Shown here: in pieces, positions 1 through 12,200 of the stretch
Numbering within the stretch: position 1 is the stretch's first letter
How the letters are laid out: every line of letters begins with the position of its first letter
Assembly (NCBI GenBank): GCA_947396885.1
Contig: OX377204.1
Location: 91,770,728-91,834,727, forward strand
Length of the DNA: 64,000 bases
Reading direction: 5' to 3'
Origin: Heligmosomoides polygyrus polygyrus
Taxonomy: Eukaryota; Nematoda; Chromadorea; Rhabditida; Heligmosomidae
The notes under the pieces: generated by a model
Database searches by the model: none
Told to the model about the DNA's origin: nothing
Seen by the model: only the letters and a program-made list of their open reading frames with translations
Position numbers and translations under genes: made by a program

Positions 1-385
1 CGAAGAAAACGTATTGATCAGTGCTGGGAAAATCGATAGGTATGATTTGCCTTGTCGCTCTTGTCGCTGCCGTCACACCCGTCGCGCAGTATGAACAGGC
101 CCTTAGGTGTCGGTTTCAGATGAGCAAAGCTGTGAACGTTTAAGCTTAGAAGCCATTAGTCGCTGAACTGAATATCGTCCACTGCAACGTTTCTGGTATG
201 GTTGTGTGCCAAATTGGCCCATAGGGTTCTCTTCGCTTCTGGAGCAATAAGGAGTGTGATCTAGATCGTAACAGAGGAAACTCCCTCCCAAAGAGCAGCT
301 GAAAATCCAGTGTCCCTAATGTGCCGCCCTGATGTATGAGATGATGTCGTGCGTAGTCGCCATCGTCGTTTATAGTTAGCGTTCT

Positions 386-550
386 GGGCCGGATTCATCA
401 ACGACTCAAGTAATTTGACAGAGAAAATTGCAGCCAAAATCCCTGATAGCACGGGTTATCAAGCGATATGGTGAGCGATAAGCTGCGTTATCTGAGTTTT
501 CCGCTGTGAATTCTCTGTTAAAGTTATGTAAGTCGTTTATGAATCCGACC
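386..550. mobile_element. Palindromic MITE, GGCCGGATTCATCAACGAC tips
   Basis: Imperfect inverted repeat over most of its 165 bp (GGATTCATCAACGAC left, GTCGTTTATGAATCC right) with a conserved ACAGAGAAAATT / AATTCTCTGTTA pair inside. Half copies occur at 1266-1352. Confidence 0.75.
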
Positions 551-1998
551 GATGGACAAAACGTATAATTTACGTAGGTTGACTGTTCTTCGTCGCTGAA
601 GTTCTGACTTTCAAGCTGTGTCGAAGCTTGCCTTCTGAAGTTAGAGCAAAACCTTTGTAGCGTTTTTTGCTGTTCGAAGTGCAGCTTCATGTTATCCGAG
701 GAAGGATCAAAGAAGATGTGCTCAAGGGAGGTCGACAGACGTCAGAATGAAAGCCGTTATGTGAGATTTCACGCGTTCTTTCGGCATTGACGTCAGTAGC
801 TCAGCTGACGGCAAAGAGAAGCGTTAGAATCATGGAAAAGAAGCCGCCGAGTCATCATGGTGGTCGTCCTATTCATAGCTAACTTCTCGTCCAAGCTGAA
901 GGCTGTCATCGACCAACAATGAGCAAAGCACAGCGAGAGAAAGAATCTGCAGGGGTTCACTATTCTTTTGTGGTGCATATTTGGGTCCTAACTCGGTAGC
1001 TTCATGGTCTTCGCAGAATTGGTGCATATTTTTCGACTATTCGAGGGCGAGAGACTCTCGCTTTGGTCTCCATTTTCGTTATTCACACATACGCCTAAGA
1101 CCCTCCTTTGCTGAGAAAAAGGCTGAGCGATGCTGGTTTTGTCTTCGGAGCTCTACGAAAGACGAGACGAGACGAGACTGTCCTAGAGGAGTGGACATTT
1201 CGCAACCTTCTGATGCTCGCTGCGAGTAGTTGGAAAGCGTCCGCCGTCGAGCTTCTTCAGAGCGTTCCCCCTTGACAAGCCACGCTATCAGAGATTTCTG
1301 CTGTATTTTCTCTGTTAAATTGCTGTAAGTCGCGGATGAATACGGCCCCAGATGGTCTTCAATCTCTGAAATCGCGTGTTGCCACGTCGTCTACATAGCA
1401 ATGGAAGCTTGCAAGATGCAGCGGCATGATGTCTACTGGATCTGCTGGCTGTGTAATTAGCTGGATAGTTTGTTGTTGTTGTGTTTGCTTCTTCAGCTGA
1501 GATCACGGCGAGCTTGTTGTGGTGTACCAGCAGGTGATGTTTGCAGGGTCGTGATTTGTTCAGACATCGAAAAAAATCACATCCCTGTAGACATCATCTG
1601 AAACAGCAACTAGCAGCTGAACAAACAGACACACCGGTAGAATAACCGATCAATTATGCAGCGCTACAGGCCTTGTAGCTCTATCGTGTTATTTTACACT
1701 AATCGTAAGATCTGCTTAGTTGATCGGCCGGAAGCACCTTGGTGTGTGTGGTGTTCGTCTCAGGAATAGCTTATGCTTGACATGTCGGCAATTGCTTCGG
1801 AGACTGGCTGCTCATCCAGCTGTCAGAATTCTGTTCTAAAAGTGCAGCGACTAGAAATCAGTTCTCTAATCGACAACACACTTGTCCACGGTGCCGGGCA
1901 AAAACTCTCAAGAACTGGTTTCCACCAGAGTTAATCTGGGGAAAGGAATCGATTTCGATGAGGAGAGTACAATGCAGGGACGACGAGTATGGTCATGG
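551..1998. other. No gene recognised
   Basis: Apart from half MITE ends (around 1266-1352) I see no splice-bounded exon or conserved protein. The short frames here lack family motifs. Confidence 0.5.
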
Positions 1999-2672
1999 AT
2001 GGGAGGGTATACAATATTTACTTCAGATTGGACACATTATTACTAAAATTGGACACCTCTTAGATCAAAATGGGCAATTTGCCAATCAAACTGTACAGTT
2101 TTCGGATCTATCCTAGTCCGGGGGGGGGGCACATAACTAAAAAGTAGTCAACAAAATGAATTGAGACTTACCGAGCGGCTCCCAGAGAACGAGTTGGAAC
2201 CTAAAGGAAACCAAAAACGAACGAACAAAAAAATATCGCCGCGGTTTACAACCGTCCCGGCAGGCGAAGAGCAACGAAATGGAGGCATGCCGCGTGCTGA
2301 CCACTGCCTGGCATGTTTAACCAGGATCCAACATGGTGAGAAGGGCACACAACTTTGCCGGCTTACAACCATAACAAATGTAGCTTTTCGTTTTTTTTTC
2401 CTTGTGACTTTTTCTTGTTTAGGGTCCTATGTTGTTCTGTAGGAGCCGCTAGGTAAGTCTTAAGTGGATTTGTTACATATAATACTTTTTATTTATGTGC
2501 CTCCCCCGGACTAGGATAGATCCCAGTTTTCAAATCAGAAATTGGACTCTTTACTAAGAAAGCTTGACGGTTTTGAAATCAGACTGAACATGAATATTCA
2601 GTTGGATTTCAAAGGAGTCCAATTTGATTTAGAAAGTGTCCAAATTGCGGTCAATATTGTATACCCTCCCAT
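1999..2672. mobile_element. TIR element (ATGGGAGGGTATACAATATT ends) hosting a hAT-like insert
   Basis: Perfect 20-bp inverted ends begin ATGGGAGGGTATAC. Without the nested hAT-like element it would be about 245 bp, with subterminal repeats of the TTGGACAC type. Confidence 0.8.
2104..2523. mobile_element. hAT-like non-autonomous element, copy 1, with 8-bp target duplication
   Basis: The inverted ends are GGATCTATCCTAGTCCGGG and its mirror, each followed by a run of G (or C). CAGTTTTC occurs directly outside both ends. It is nested in another TIR element. The interior contains a second inverted pair (TTACCGAGCGGC / GCCGCTAGGTAAG). No transposase is encoded. Confidence 0.85.
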
Positions 2673-4699
2673 CTAAGACCATACTTAAAAATTAAAAATT
2701 CCAAATCCAATCGAGCTTCCTACACATTAGAATAGAAACTCGCCGGGGCAGTTGGAACAATTGGTTCATGTCGCAAAGATAGGCAGCATTGGGAGATGGT
2801 GGTGCGCCAACCAATCACAACCAAGCAGGACACCGACCGTAGACATGCCAGCCAATCAGAGTGTTGATCCTACACATCTGCTCTGAATGGCATGCCATTT
2901 TAATACGATCTGATTCGCTGGCGCGCTCCCACTTCCGAATGCTGTCCATCTTTGCGGCATGTATCGTTTGAAATTTTATTTTTATTCTTCAAAGAAAGGC
3001 TTATTCCTTGTTAACGCAGAGAGGCAGCAATTTTTAACATGTTGAGGAAACACGCCATGCAGTAGTCTAGTTTGCCAGGTTTATCATTTGATTGAAAATG
3101 TAAAAAATGTAAATTCATTTTATCTGAAACAGTGGAGTGAATTGTGTGTTTTCTACATTTCTGCTGTTTCCCTCTTTAGCCGTCGGTTAAATTAAAATCG
3201 CAGCGGGTTATACGATTGCATGGCGCGATCTCTTTTAGGGCGTCAACAATTGCTACCTTCCTTTAGACTGAGCTCTAACTCACAGTTTTTTCCTGGGGAT
3301 TAAAAATTATAAAATTTCAACGTTCGCTTATTGAGGCAGCTGAATTTAAAAAATTTCAAAGAATGTTATTCGAAGCTGTAATTTGAATTTTTTACTACAA
3401 GGTCTTTGCCTAAAGATGATAGAAAAGCCGCAAGAGATGACAACCGCATAAAAGAAAAGAACATAGCACAACACGATTAAGAGGAAGTGAATCAGGATGT
3501 CAGTTACCTATTCAAATGCCTTTAAATATAGGAATTTTGGGATCTATCCTAGTCGGGGGGGGGGGGCATTTGTCTAAAAAAACTATGTAAAAAATCGACT
3601 TGAGACTTCCGAGCGACTCCTGGAGAACACGATAGAACCTAAGAGAAAAGTCAAAACGAGCGAACAAACAAAAAAATCAGATCGTCGCGGTTTTAAACCG
3701 GCTCAGCGGGCAAAGAACGACGCATTAAGGCATGCCGTGTGCTGACCACCGCCTAACATGTTAGAACCAGGATCTAACATGGTAAGGAGGGCGCATAACT
3801 TTGCCTGCTTACAACCGTGGCGAAAACAAATGTAATTTTTCTTTTTTCCTTCGGGAATTTTCTAAATTTATGTCCTATTGTCTTCCAGGAGCCGCTCGGT
3901 AAGTCTCAAGGCGATTTGTTAGTGCTCCTTAGATATGTGGCCACCGCCCCCTCCTCCCCCCCCCCCGACTAGGATAGACCCGAATTTTGAATTTGAGTGA
4001 GATCTCGTAATTCCTCATCAACTTTCATTAAATTATCTAAATTACTAGTTGGACAAGCAATTTTCTAACCTCCTTTGAGAAAGGATGACTAGGCTCGTTT
4101 CGACTTGGAAGATGTTCAGTTTGATTTCAAAAGCGTCAAACTTGCTTAGAAGAGCGTCCAACTTGTTTTGGAAAGTGTTCATTTTGTCGTGAAATATTGT
4201 AGTATAGGATATTATCCCCAGCGTTGCTTCGTATCCAGTAGTCGAGGGGAGAAATTATAGTGTGATGATTCAAACTGCTGAGCCCTGCTGCTCTATGGAC
4301 TCTGTTCTGCTTGATCGACATATTAATTGCAACGGATGAAGACTGGATGCTAATCAATTCCTCTGGGATGCTTGCCACTCGCCGCTGCATGTACTTCCGT
4401 CTGAGTGAGGCGTCTGTTCTATCAAAAAGGTTGGGAGAGCCAGCTGCTGGGTGGAAGGTGTGGGTGTTTCACATCTCTTGAGGACGGATTTGCCAGCGGC
4501 CTGGGGTGTGCGGGGTAAAAAGGAGAAACTCAGCTGTGCTGTGGCGTTTATCATATGTCTTAGCCGACATTTACGGGTATATTGCTGGGTAGAGGATACC
4601 CAACAATCGTCTCGGGTTTTTCTCCGCATACTATGGCGATTTCTTTACCTTTATTTGGAGTTGCTGAATCGGGCCGCGGTCAAATAGGCCCAGCAGCCT
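2673..4699. other. No gene; decayed foldback sequence
   Basis: Apart from the hAT-like copy at 3540, the stretch holds AT-rich foldback-type sequence. A right arm with GCTTAGAAGAGCGTCCAACTT-like blocks lies at 4080-4200. GGATACCCAACAATCGTCT near 4598 recurs at 4858. Confidence 0.45.
3540..3981. mobile_element. hAT-like non-autonomous element, copy 2, with 8-bp target duplication
   Basis: Same ends and interior as copy 1. The left G tract has 12 G; the right end has several C runs. GAATTTTG lies outside both ends without mismatch. Confidence 0.85.
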
Positions 4700-5594
4700 T
4701 GGGTCGGATTCATTAACGACTTACATAACTTCAACAGAGAATTCACAGCGGAAAACTCACGTAACGCGGCTTATATCGCCCACCAAATCGCTTGATAAAC
4801 CGCGCTATCAGGGATTTCGGCAGTATTTTCTCTGTTAAATTGCTGTAAGTCGTTGATGGATACCCAACAATCGTCTGGGTTTCTGATGCCCCATTCTCGC
4901 CCAACGGAACGAACATCTCCGAATGCTCCAGCTATGTGTATCTGGGTCGCGAAGTCAACATGGCCAACGACCTAGCACCAGAGCTGAGCAGGAGGAAACG
5001 AGCGGCTTGGGGAGCTTTCAAGAGCGTCGAAGAAGTCGCGAAGAAGACGAAGAACGTCCGACTCCGTGCCCACCTATTCGACTCCACTGTTCTTCCTGCC
5101 CTAACATACGCCTCAGAGACCTGGGCTATACGAAAGCAGGATGAACACGCGATCAGCGTCGCGCAGCATGGAATCGAGAGGACGATGCTCGAAGTGACAC
5201 GACTCACGCAAGTGAGAGAAGGCCTCCGGAGTTCCGAGCTTCGCCGACGTTCGAAGATCAGAGACGCTGTCGCATGGGCCAAGTCGTCGAAAATTAGGTG
5301 GGCCGGCCACGTAATGCGATTCGCAGACACCCGCTGGACGAGGGCCGTCACCGACTGGATTCCGCGGGATGTCAAAAGAACACCAGGACGCCCACCAACG
5401 CGTTGGTCGGACTTCTTCGTGAAAGCCCTGAACGACCGATATGACGCTCTTCGTGTCCCTCGAGCGAGGAGGATCCATTGGACCACTCTGGCACGCGACA
5501 GGGACGAATGGAGACGCTGCTGGCGCCCGCTCGAGCAAGTCGATGATCAACGGGACGACAGGTGATACAGGTGAAGTCGTTGATGAATTCGGTC
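4700..5594. mobile_element. Palindromic MITE of the same family, interrupted by RTE family A
   Basis: The left end GGGTCGGATTCATTAACGAC and interior match the element at 386. Its right end AAGTCGTTGATGAATTCGG lies beyond the RTE fragment. AAGTCGTTGATG occurs on both sides of the RTE. Confidence 0.72.
4877..5573 (+). mobile_element. RTE-like LINE 3' fragment (family A)
   Basis: An open frame of about 230 residues encodes the C-terminal reverse-transcriptase region and thumb: [58 protein letters not shown] and [20 protein letters not shown]. It stops in the 3' UTR at GGTGATACAGGTG. The catalytic FADD box lies upstream of the truncation and is absent. It interrupts a MITE and is followed by a 12-bp repeat of the upstream flank. 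Confidence 0.85.
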
Positions 5595-5763
5595 GCTGAT
5601 CATTCAGGGGTGGAGGACTTGCCAGGGCTGACTTCTGTACCGGCCACTAATAGATGGCATGTGCGTTTCCGATCACGACATGCAGCTGTTCATGTTATCC
5701 TTCACTGCTTATTATTTGGACTTATTTGAGCCCTTGTCACTATTTCATCTCGTATTACTACTA

Positions 5764-5850
5764 GGGGCGCAATAGCGCAGTCGGAGGAAGCGCCGCCTTT
5801 CACATGCACTCTGAAACATTAGAGGTTCGGATCAGGTCATCTGAATTGTC
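5764..5850 (+). mobile_element. tRNA-derived SINE-A, 5' fragment
   Basis: The A-box-like TAGCGCAGTCGGAGGA and a degraded B-box (AGGTTCGGATC) are present; the rest of the element is missing. Confidence 0.6.
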
Positions 5851-6492
5851 CAACCATTCGGTAAAGTTATTGTTCCAGAAGTATATAACACTCACTTTCA
5901 TCAGTCAGCTAGCCACTGTAACTCCCTGCATAGCCCAAATTCTCATTCAAATTGTGTCCACAATGTCCTTTAGGAGTGGAATTCTTGGCGTATCCCATAA
6001 AGAGATTGATTAGCGCCAATTCTTATTCCTTTTGTCTCCTTTACTCGGTCTTCCTTTATCTAGAGTTTGCCCAACTTCATAGAAATTCAATTTTCTCCCT
6101 ATTTTCTCTCTTGGTAAAACCTTGCCATGTTTCCATGTTTCCAACCTTGCCATGTAATGTGTTTATGTTTCTCTTCCGAACGAGGTTTTAGGTGGATCAA
6201 ATTTTGTTGAGCGGCCTAGCATTTCGACCAGTTCGCCGTGTTCAGATGTCTAAAGGTGGTTCAAAACTTTGTATTTGATTAAAAATAAATGCAAAACACA
6301 AATATAAAGTTTTGAGCCAATTTTAGGCCTCTGAAGTTTGGCACAGATACATCGACGAACTATTTTTTCTTCATTTTGAAGAGCTCTTATGCTCACCAGA
6401 CGCGACGTCTTCTAGCTGACATTGAAATGTTCATAATCAAATTGAAAAAAGCACTTGGAAGCACTTGGTAAAGGTTAAAGTCGGCACTAGTA

Positions 6493-7082
6493 TATCCGAG
6501 GAAGGAAGTGTGGACCAGGCGGTCAGGGGACGGATAAACGCAGCCATGGCTCAAGTGGAGGGAGTCCACCGGGATCCTCTGCGACCGTAGATGCTCCAGG
6601 ACGCTCAAAGGCAAGCTCTATAGAACAGTTGTGAGACCTGCCCTCCTCTACGGCAGTGAGTGCTGGGCCCTGGGTAAGACGCAGGAGCGGCAACTGCACG
6701 CGGCGGAGATGAGGATGCTGAGGTGGGCATGTGGATGGACCCGTCGGAACAGGGTGCGGAACGAGGATGTTAGGGCAGTGATGAAGACAGCCCCAATCCA
6801 GCTGAAGATGAGAGAGCAGCGCCTGAGGTGGTATGGACACGTCATCAGAAGACCAGAGGATCACCCCACAAGGTTGGCCCTAGATTTCGAGGCACCCGGA
6901 AAGCGTCCGAGAGGAGCCCCAAGGAAAAGGTGGAAGGACGTCATCAAGAAAGATCTCGTCGAAGTCGGCGCCACGGCAGATGATGCCCTTGATAGGACGA
7001 GGTGGCGACAGATCACAAGAACAGCGGACCCTGCGACTGTGCGGGACTAAACGCTCAGGAGAAGAAGAAGAAGAAGAAGAAG
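6493..7082 (+). mobile_element. 5'-truncated LINE (family B) with GAA tail and 16-bp target duplication
   Basis: The sequence encodes an RT C-terminus, SEEGSVDQAVRGRINAAM and, after a frameshift near 6590, YRTVVRPALLYGSECWALGK through LRWYGHVIRRPEDHP to WRQITRTADP. It ends in an (GAA)n tract. AAAGTCGGCAC-AGTA stands at 6477-6492 and again at 7083-7098 with one mismatch, a clear target-site duplication. Confidence 0.85.
6631..7050 (+). pseudogene. LINE reverse-transcriptase C-terminal fragment (family B)
   Basis: A 139-residue frame contains GSECWALGKTQERQLHAAEM, MLRWACGWTRRNRVRN, the thumb motif LRWYGHVIRR and PRKRWKDVIKKDLVEVG. The polymerase core and endonuclease are missing, so it is a dead-on-arrival copy. 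Confidence 0.82.
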
Positions 7083-7212
7083 AAAGTCGGCACCAGTAAT
7101 TGAAGTTTGAAAAAAACATTCTTATAGCTAAAAATCATTCAAGACATCATGAGGAGAGATCGTCACAAGAAAAAAGGCTGAAAAGTTCTTTACGAACTCA
7201 CGAACTAGCATT

Positions 7213-7500
7213 AAAGATAAGGGATAGGGATAAAAGCCGGCGTTAGACAATTTCTGTTGGGATGCGCCACGCATTCTACTTCTACGGGATGTCGTGGGGG
7301 CGATTTGAATGCGCATTTGGCCACCAGCGGTGGCCGATGAACAAGTCAGAGTTCTACCCTTCCCAGACACAGACAAGTCTGGCGCCAATTCACCGATCCC
7401 GGAGGGATGGAAAGATTGGGTTGGGCCGTCCGAACCAAGACCCTGGTATCAGGAGCACGAGACAGCCGGCACCTTCTCCGACATGTTACACGCTCCCGTC
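7213..7500 (-). mobile_element. tRNA-derived SINE-A
   Basis: The element carries the conserved ACGCATTCTACTTCTACGGG block and a GGATA-rich tail. The tRNA-like head, at the right end, is degraded (CATGTTACACGCTCCC). Confidence 0.75.
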
Positions 7501-7534
7501 CATATACCATATTTACAATTGATCCTTTGATGGT

Positions 7535-7885
7535 CCTTTTGTCGGCTGGAGGTCTTCTCAGCGGGGACCATAACTCTTCCAGACCGCTCGATCTCTGGCT
7601 GCTTGCATCCAGTGAGGCAGACTCCGTTCTCTGAAAGATCTTGAGAATGAGTCTGCCCATCGCGTTGGCGGTCGTCCCAGTGGTCCCTTATGGGCTCTCG
7701 GGAGCCATTCTGTGACATGGACGCTCCATCTATCGTCCTTTCGTCGAAGCAGGTGTCCGGCCCAGCGATATTTGGACTTCGTCATGTACTGCAGCGAATC
7801 TGCTAATTGCGACTTCTCCCTTAGCTCCGAGCTTCGCGGGCCTTCTTGCCATTGCTGACGAAGGCTCCAGATACAACTGAACATC
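7535..7885 (-). mobile_element. LINE 3' fragment (family C)
   Basis: The minus-strand frame reads LRQQWQEGPRSSELREKSQL, YRWAGHLLRRKDDRWSVHVT and LGRPPTRWADSFSRSFRERS, an RTE-type RT C-terminus distinct from families A and B. It directly neighbours a SINE on the same strand. Confidence 0.78.
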
Positions 7886-9098
7886 TACCAGATCAGTCTC
7901 AAACTCGATTTCCTTATCAACATCTTAAGAAAGCTCTCTTTTGAGATGTCTGAAGCATGGCTGGGGTGTATTCGACTGAAAAGGCGTTTCGAATGGTTTC
8001 CGTTGCTATTTCATCCACGCGAGGGGCGATGTTTGCTTATCACGGGAGGAACATATGGCGGCGCTAGTTGTGTGAATGTTTTCGCAGATGTAGTAGTGCC
8101 TCTTGGCAGCGTCGCTATTGACATTTGACTATGTATGTGCTCGTGACGGCGGTGGTTCGTTTTCATCGTTCGCGCTTCTCATTTGATGCGGTTGTTTTCT
8201 ATGAGATCGGCGGCCGGCGCCGCCGGCGGCGCAGGTCCCCAGCTCGGCCAGCTGGCGTCACTGGCGGCGTTCCGTGTTCTTTGAATCTGCTTGGAAGCGT
8301 GGTTTTTGACGCATTCTTTTAAGACTGTCTGAAAAGAATCGGTTGGGCGCGTGTGTTCAGATGAATCCTCTCTCTTTGTCGTTTCATCTGAATAGCTGGC
8401 GATGCTCACTTGCATGCCGGTTGGCTCGCTGGCTGGCTGGAATTCAATTAAGCAATCATCATCATCATCGTCTTCGATTCGCCATCGCCTGCCGTAATAT
8501 TAATTCTAATTGGCTCACTACTGGTTACGTGCATGTTGGAATGAGCAGATGATAGAGGTCCATGGTCTGTAGATGGCTCACCTTCGTTGTGTCTGGTTTT
8601 CCCTATGTGGTGGTTTGTCTCGTGGTGTTAAGTACCCCCCAAGGATTCACCATGCATTGCTAGGGTTGGATACATTTCAGTGGCGGTTGTTCCTCTTGTT
8701 AGGGCTAGGTGACTAGAATGAAGAGGTTCTTGAGTGGCGTAGGTGTTGTCATACAAGCTACAATGCCGGCCAAAAAGCTATGTGAACGTAATTCCCTTTA
8801 TACTCAAGCTTCTGAGCTAGAGAGTATAGCTTCTGCGACTGCAACTCCATCTATTTGATTCCCGTGTTATTCTGTTGTCCGTCTGGTTGATTCAGAAGCC
8901 TTCTCTAAACCTTTGCTTTTCTGTTTTTAGCATCAAAATTTGCTGATTCTGATCTCTTCTCGTTTTCTTGATCCGTGTAGTAGACCTGTGCGACCTCAGA
9001 ATCCTCATTTGTCCAAGAAAATAACGTCGATGTATGCAGTATCTCCTAAAATCTCACACAATTTCGTACGTCTTCTTCCTATGCTCATCGGATTTCAG
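7886..9098. other. Region upstream of the first recognised CCCH exon
   Basis: It may contain the promoter and 5' exons. A TTTTTAG at about 8930 followed by a short open stretch is the best candidate for a further acceptor or trans-splice site. I could not confirm a start codon in phase. Confidence 0.35.
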
Positions 9099-9244
9099 CC
9101 GATCAACGAACCGCTATCGACACCAACTGAAGCGCTGTCGTCGTTACTGGATACGTTCTCGTCTCCGATTTCTGATAACGGTGGTCATTTCTCGATCGGT
9201 CAGCTCACTGGATCACCGTACAAGCAGATGGCCAGCTCGAATCG
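9099..9244 (+). CDS. Exon 1 (first recognised) of the tandem CCCH gene
   Basis: The exon follows an ATTTCAG acceptor and ends at a GTAAGC donor. It encodes a Ser/Thr/Pro-rich segment beginning PINEPLSTP and ending in QMASSN plus two bases. An in-frame ATG at 9030 lies just upstream without an intervening stop, so the exon may extend to a start there. It is assigned to this gene by strand, composition and phase only. Confidence 0.55.
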
Positions 9245-12200
9245 GTAAGCATCGTGCTCATTGGTTTATTGGGTAAGGTTACCGGCCTTGCCGTAGACGA
9301 GATAGATCGTTGGTTCCTGTATAGGAAGCCAGAAAAGGTTCTGGTACTGGTGTACTGTTGAATGGGCTTGAGTAGCTTCTGAAGAAACTTGGAAGGCTAT
9401 TGGGGCCCGTTTATACTCCGATGGCCAACGACGCGCTGCTCTCGGTAGCGGGCAAATTCATCGAACAATGCGATCAGCTAGGTCTGGATGTCCCTTGAAG
9501 GTGATAGAGCCAGCAGCCAGCGGTTTCGTTCATAATGACCGCTATCGATCGAGCACGTGTGTCAATCGATAGCTCCCCAAACTACGCTGATTTGAATGGC
9601 GTGCATGACTTGTCTAGTCTTGTTGCCCTTATTTATACTCGCTGGCTCGTGGGTTCCGACTTCATAAGCGATGCGAGGGTGCGGCAAACCTCTGGTATCG
9701 ATCCTCCGCGCGGCGTAATCGATATCATGTATAATCTATTGGTCCGTTCGCTTGACTTTCCTAAAGGACGCTAGTATGATGTGTACGGATGAGTACTAAG
9801 CGTAGAATGACCGAGTGTCATAAACCCCCTTTTGGCTTGAATATTTCTGTATTTCGCCGCAGCGATGTTAGGGCCCATTTACACTGCCGACGCCGAGCGA
9901 CGCGACGGCACGTAAAGTGGCCAAATTGATTGATCGCGTCGTTCGATCAATGTGCTCGCAATACTTGTCGTCGTGTCGCTCGGCGGCTAAGTATAAATGG
10001 GCCCTTAAGGGGGCCGCCAATATCGATTAGGAGGCGGCACTGATGGTCGATATCGGTAGGATTTGTAACGTTGTACGCCAAGCGACGGAGTAGAAGGCAA
10101 GATTTATACTTCAATTGGAGGGGGCGTGCGTGGCCTTTCCAATGTCACCAATATCTGTCTGCTTCGCCTAATCGATATTGATCAGTGCCACAGCGACGCG
10201 TCGCTCGGGCGACTGAAGTATGAATCTCCGCTTTTAGCCATATGTTACTGCGCGGTTCGGGAGTGCGGCGTCCACCAGTATTGATCCTTAGCGCGACGTA
10301 ATCGATCAAGGTAGCTCCTAGGCCCCGTTTATACTTCGACGCCAGGCGACGCGATACCATTTGTATAGCCAATGTCGTAATAGTTCTTTAAACATTTGTC
10401 GGTGATGTGGAGCAATACAAAAGCAAGCGATATCGACCGTGTGGGCCACGCGACCTAATCGATAACGGTGATTTTCGAACTGCTATGTTGAATACGCGGC
10501 CGCTTGAGTATAAACGCCTCTTCAAGTGCGAAGGTGTCTAAGAGTCCCACATTCCCAAATGCTCTTGAGGTTACACCGCAACATCTTCTCCTTTCACTCG
10601 TGGCCATTCAGTCTCTTACTTTTTTGCTGTCAAGTGCTCTGTCTGGAGAAGTCCCAGCAACGCTAATTGTGGCCGATTCAGATTCGCACAGCCCGGTCGT
10701 CGGGCGTTCGGCATTATGTCGTCACACTACGAGGCCAGCAACTCACCAGGAGCGCCAGGCACACCTATCAATGGTAAGTAAGTTATGGGTTGGAATTGTG
10801 AAGTTCAGATGGGCTACTGTGAAGCGCATGTGGAGCGAAGTTTGCAGTCCCGACTAGGAGAAAGGCATAAGATCCCTCATACATTGCCTACATTGCTTAA
10901 GTCACGGTCTTAGGCCGAGTTTATATCAGATCGCCGAGCGGCGCGTATTTGTGAAAGTTGCCAGTATCGATTAGGTGGTACAGACGATCGATATTGGTTG
11001 CTTTCGTCACACCGCGCTACACGGCGGCTGAAATACCGCATTTTCACGTCAAATTGGACACTTAAAGTCGGATTGGACGCTCTTCTAAGTAAGTATCACG
11101 CTTTTGAAGTCGAAATGGACGTCTTCCAAATCAATAGGAGCGTCTTCTAAATTCGATTACATACTCTCCGAGAAGGTTAGAATAATTTCTTGTTCAAGGA
11201 AAATTTTAGTAACTCCAAGTATTATAGTTTTAATAATTTTAGTTTGTCTTTCTTTGCAGTTCTAATTCACCTACTCAATAAGTGAACACATTGTTTGAAA
11301 TTTTATAACACTCCCATTTTTTAATGAAAAAATAATGGTTCAAGGCTTGTTTTAAAGAGCAAGAAGGCAGCCATTTTTTAAGTGCCAAAAGAAGATATTG
11401 CGTAATGCCGTCGTCCAAAAAGTCGCGATTTTCATTCGATTGATAGAAAAATCTATGTTTGCATGGAGTTTCACATTTGTCAACGATACAACAAAAACAA
11501 CTGTAAGAAAACACACGTATCCTCACTTTGGTGCTTCATATAGGCAGCATTTGTACTATCAGTCAGATAAAAATCGCGCGAGCTTTTCGAATGTATGGCG
11601 CAATCTTGTCTTTTAATGCACTAAACGATTGTTACCCTCTTGTGCTCTAAGATAAATTTCAGTTTATTATTTGTTCAAAAGTCAAAGTTTTTAAAAATTA
11701 TTACGCACATTCGGGCAACTGAGCAAAAAATCTCAAAGAAAGTTAAAGAAAAAGTAAAAAAAACATGTTTTTTGAACAAAAAAAAAATCAATCATCTCGA
11801 AAAGCCTATAGTTCAACCTGTAGTAAGCTAGTTTAGATGTGGAAGGCGTTCACTTTGATTTCAGAAGCGTCTCAGCATCAAGTTTTTTTCTGCTTATTAA
11901 TCTTGTTTTTTTTCTGTTGCTGTTTGTGTTTGTTTTCTATTGTAATCCTTTTATTGTATTTATTTTACACTTGGCGCGTGGGGCGCAGTCGGAGGAGGCG
12001 CCGCCTGTCTTCTGCACCCGATACCAGGTTCCTGGTTCGGATTTCCCGCCCAGGCCAACCAAGCGTTCCATCCCTCCGTGGTCCGTGAATTGGTACCAGA
12101 CTTGTCTGGGAAGGATAAAGCACTGACTTCTACATCGGCTGGCCACCGCAAGTCATTGTATGGCCAAATACGCGTTCAACACGCCTCCACGACATCACGT

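Noticed and set aside
7407..7634. Several overlapping frames at a SINE/LINE border
   Set aside because: They cross the border between a SINE and an RTE fragment and have no consistent protein similarity.
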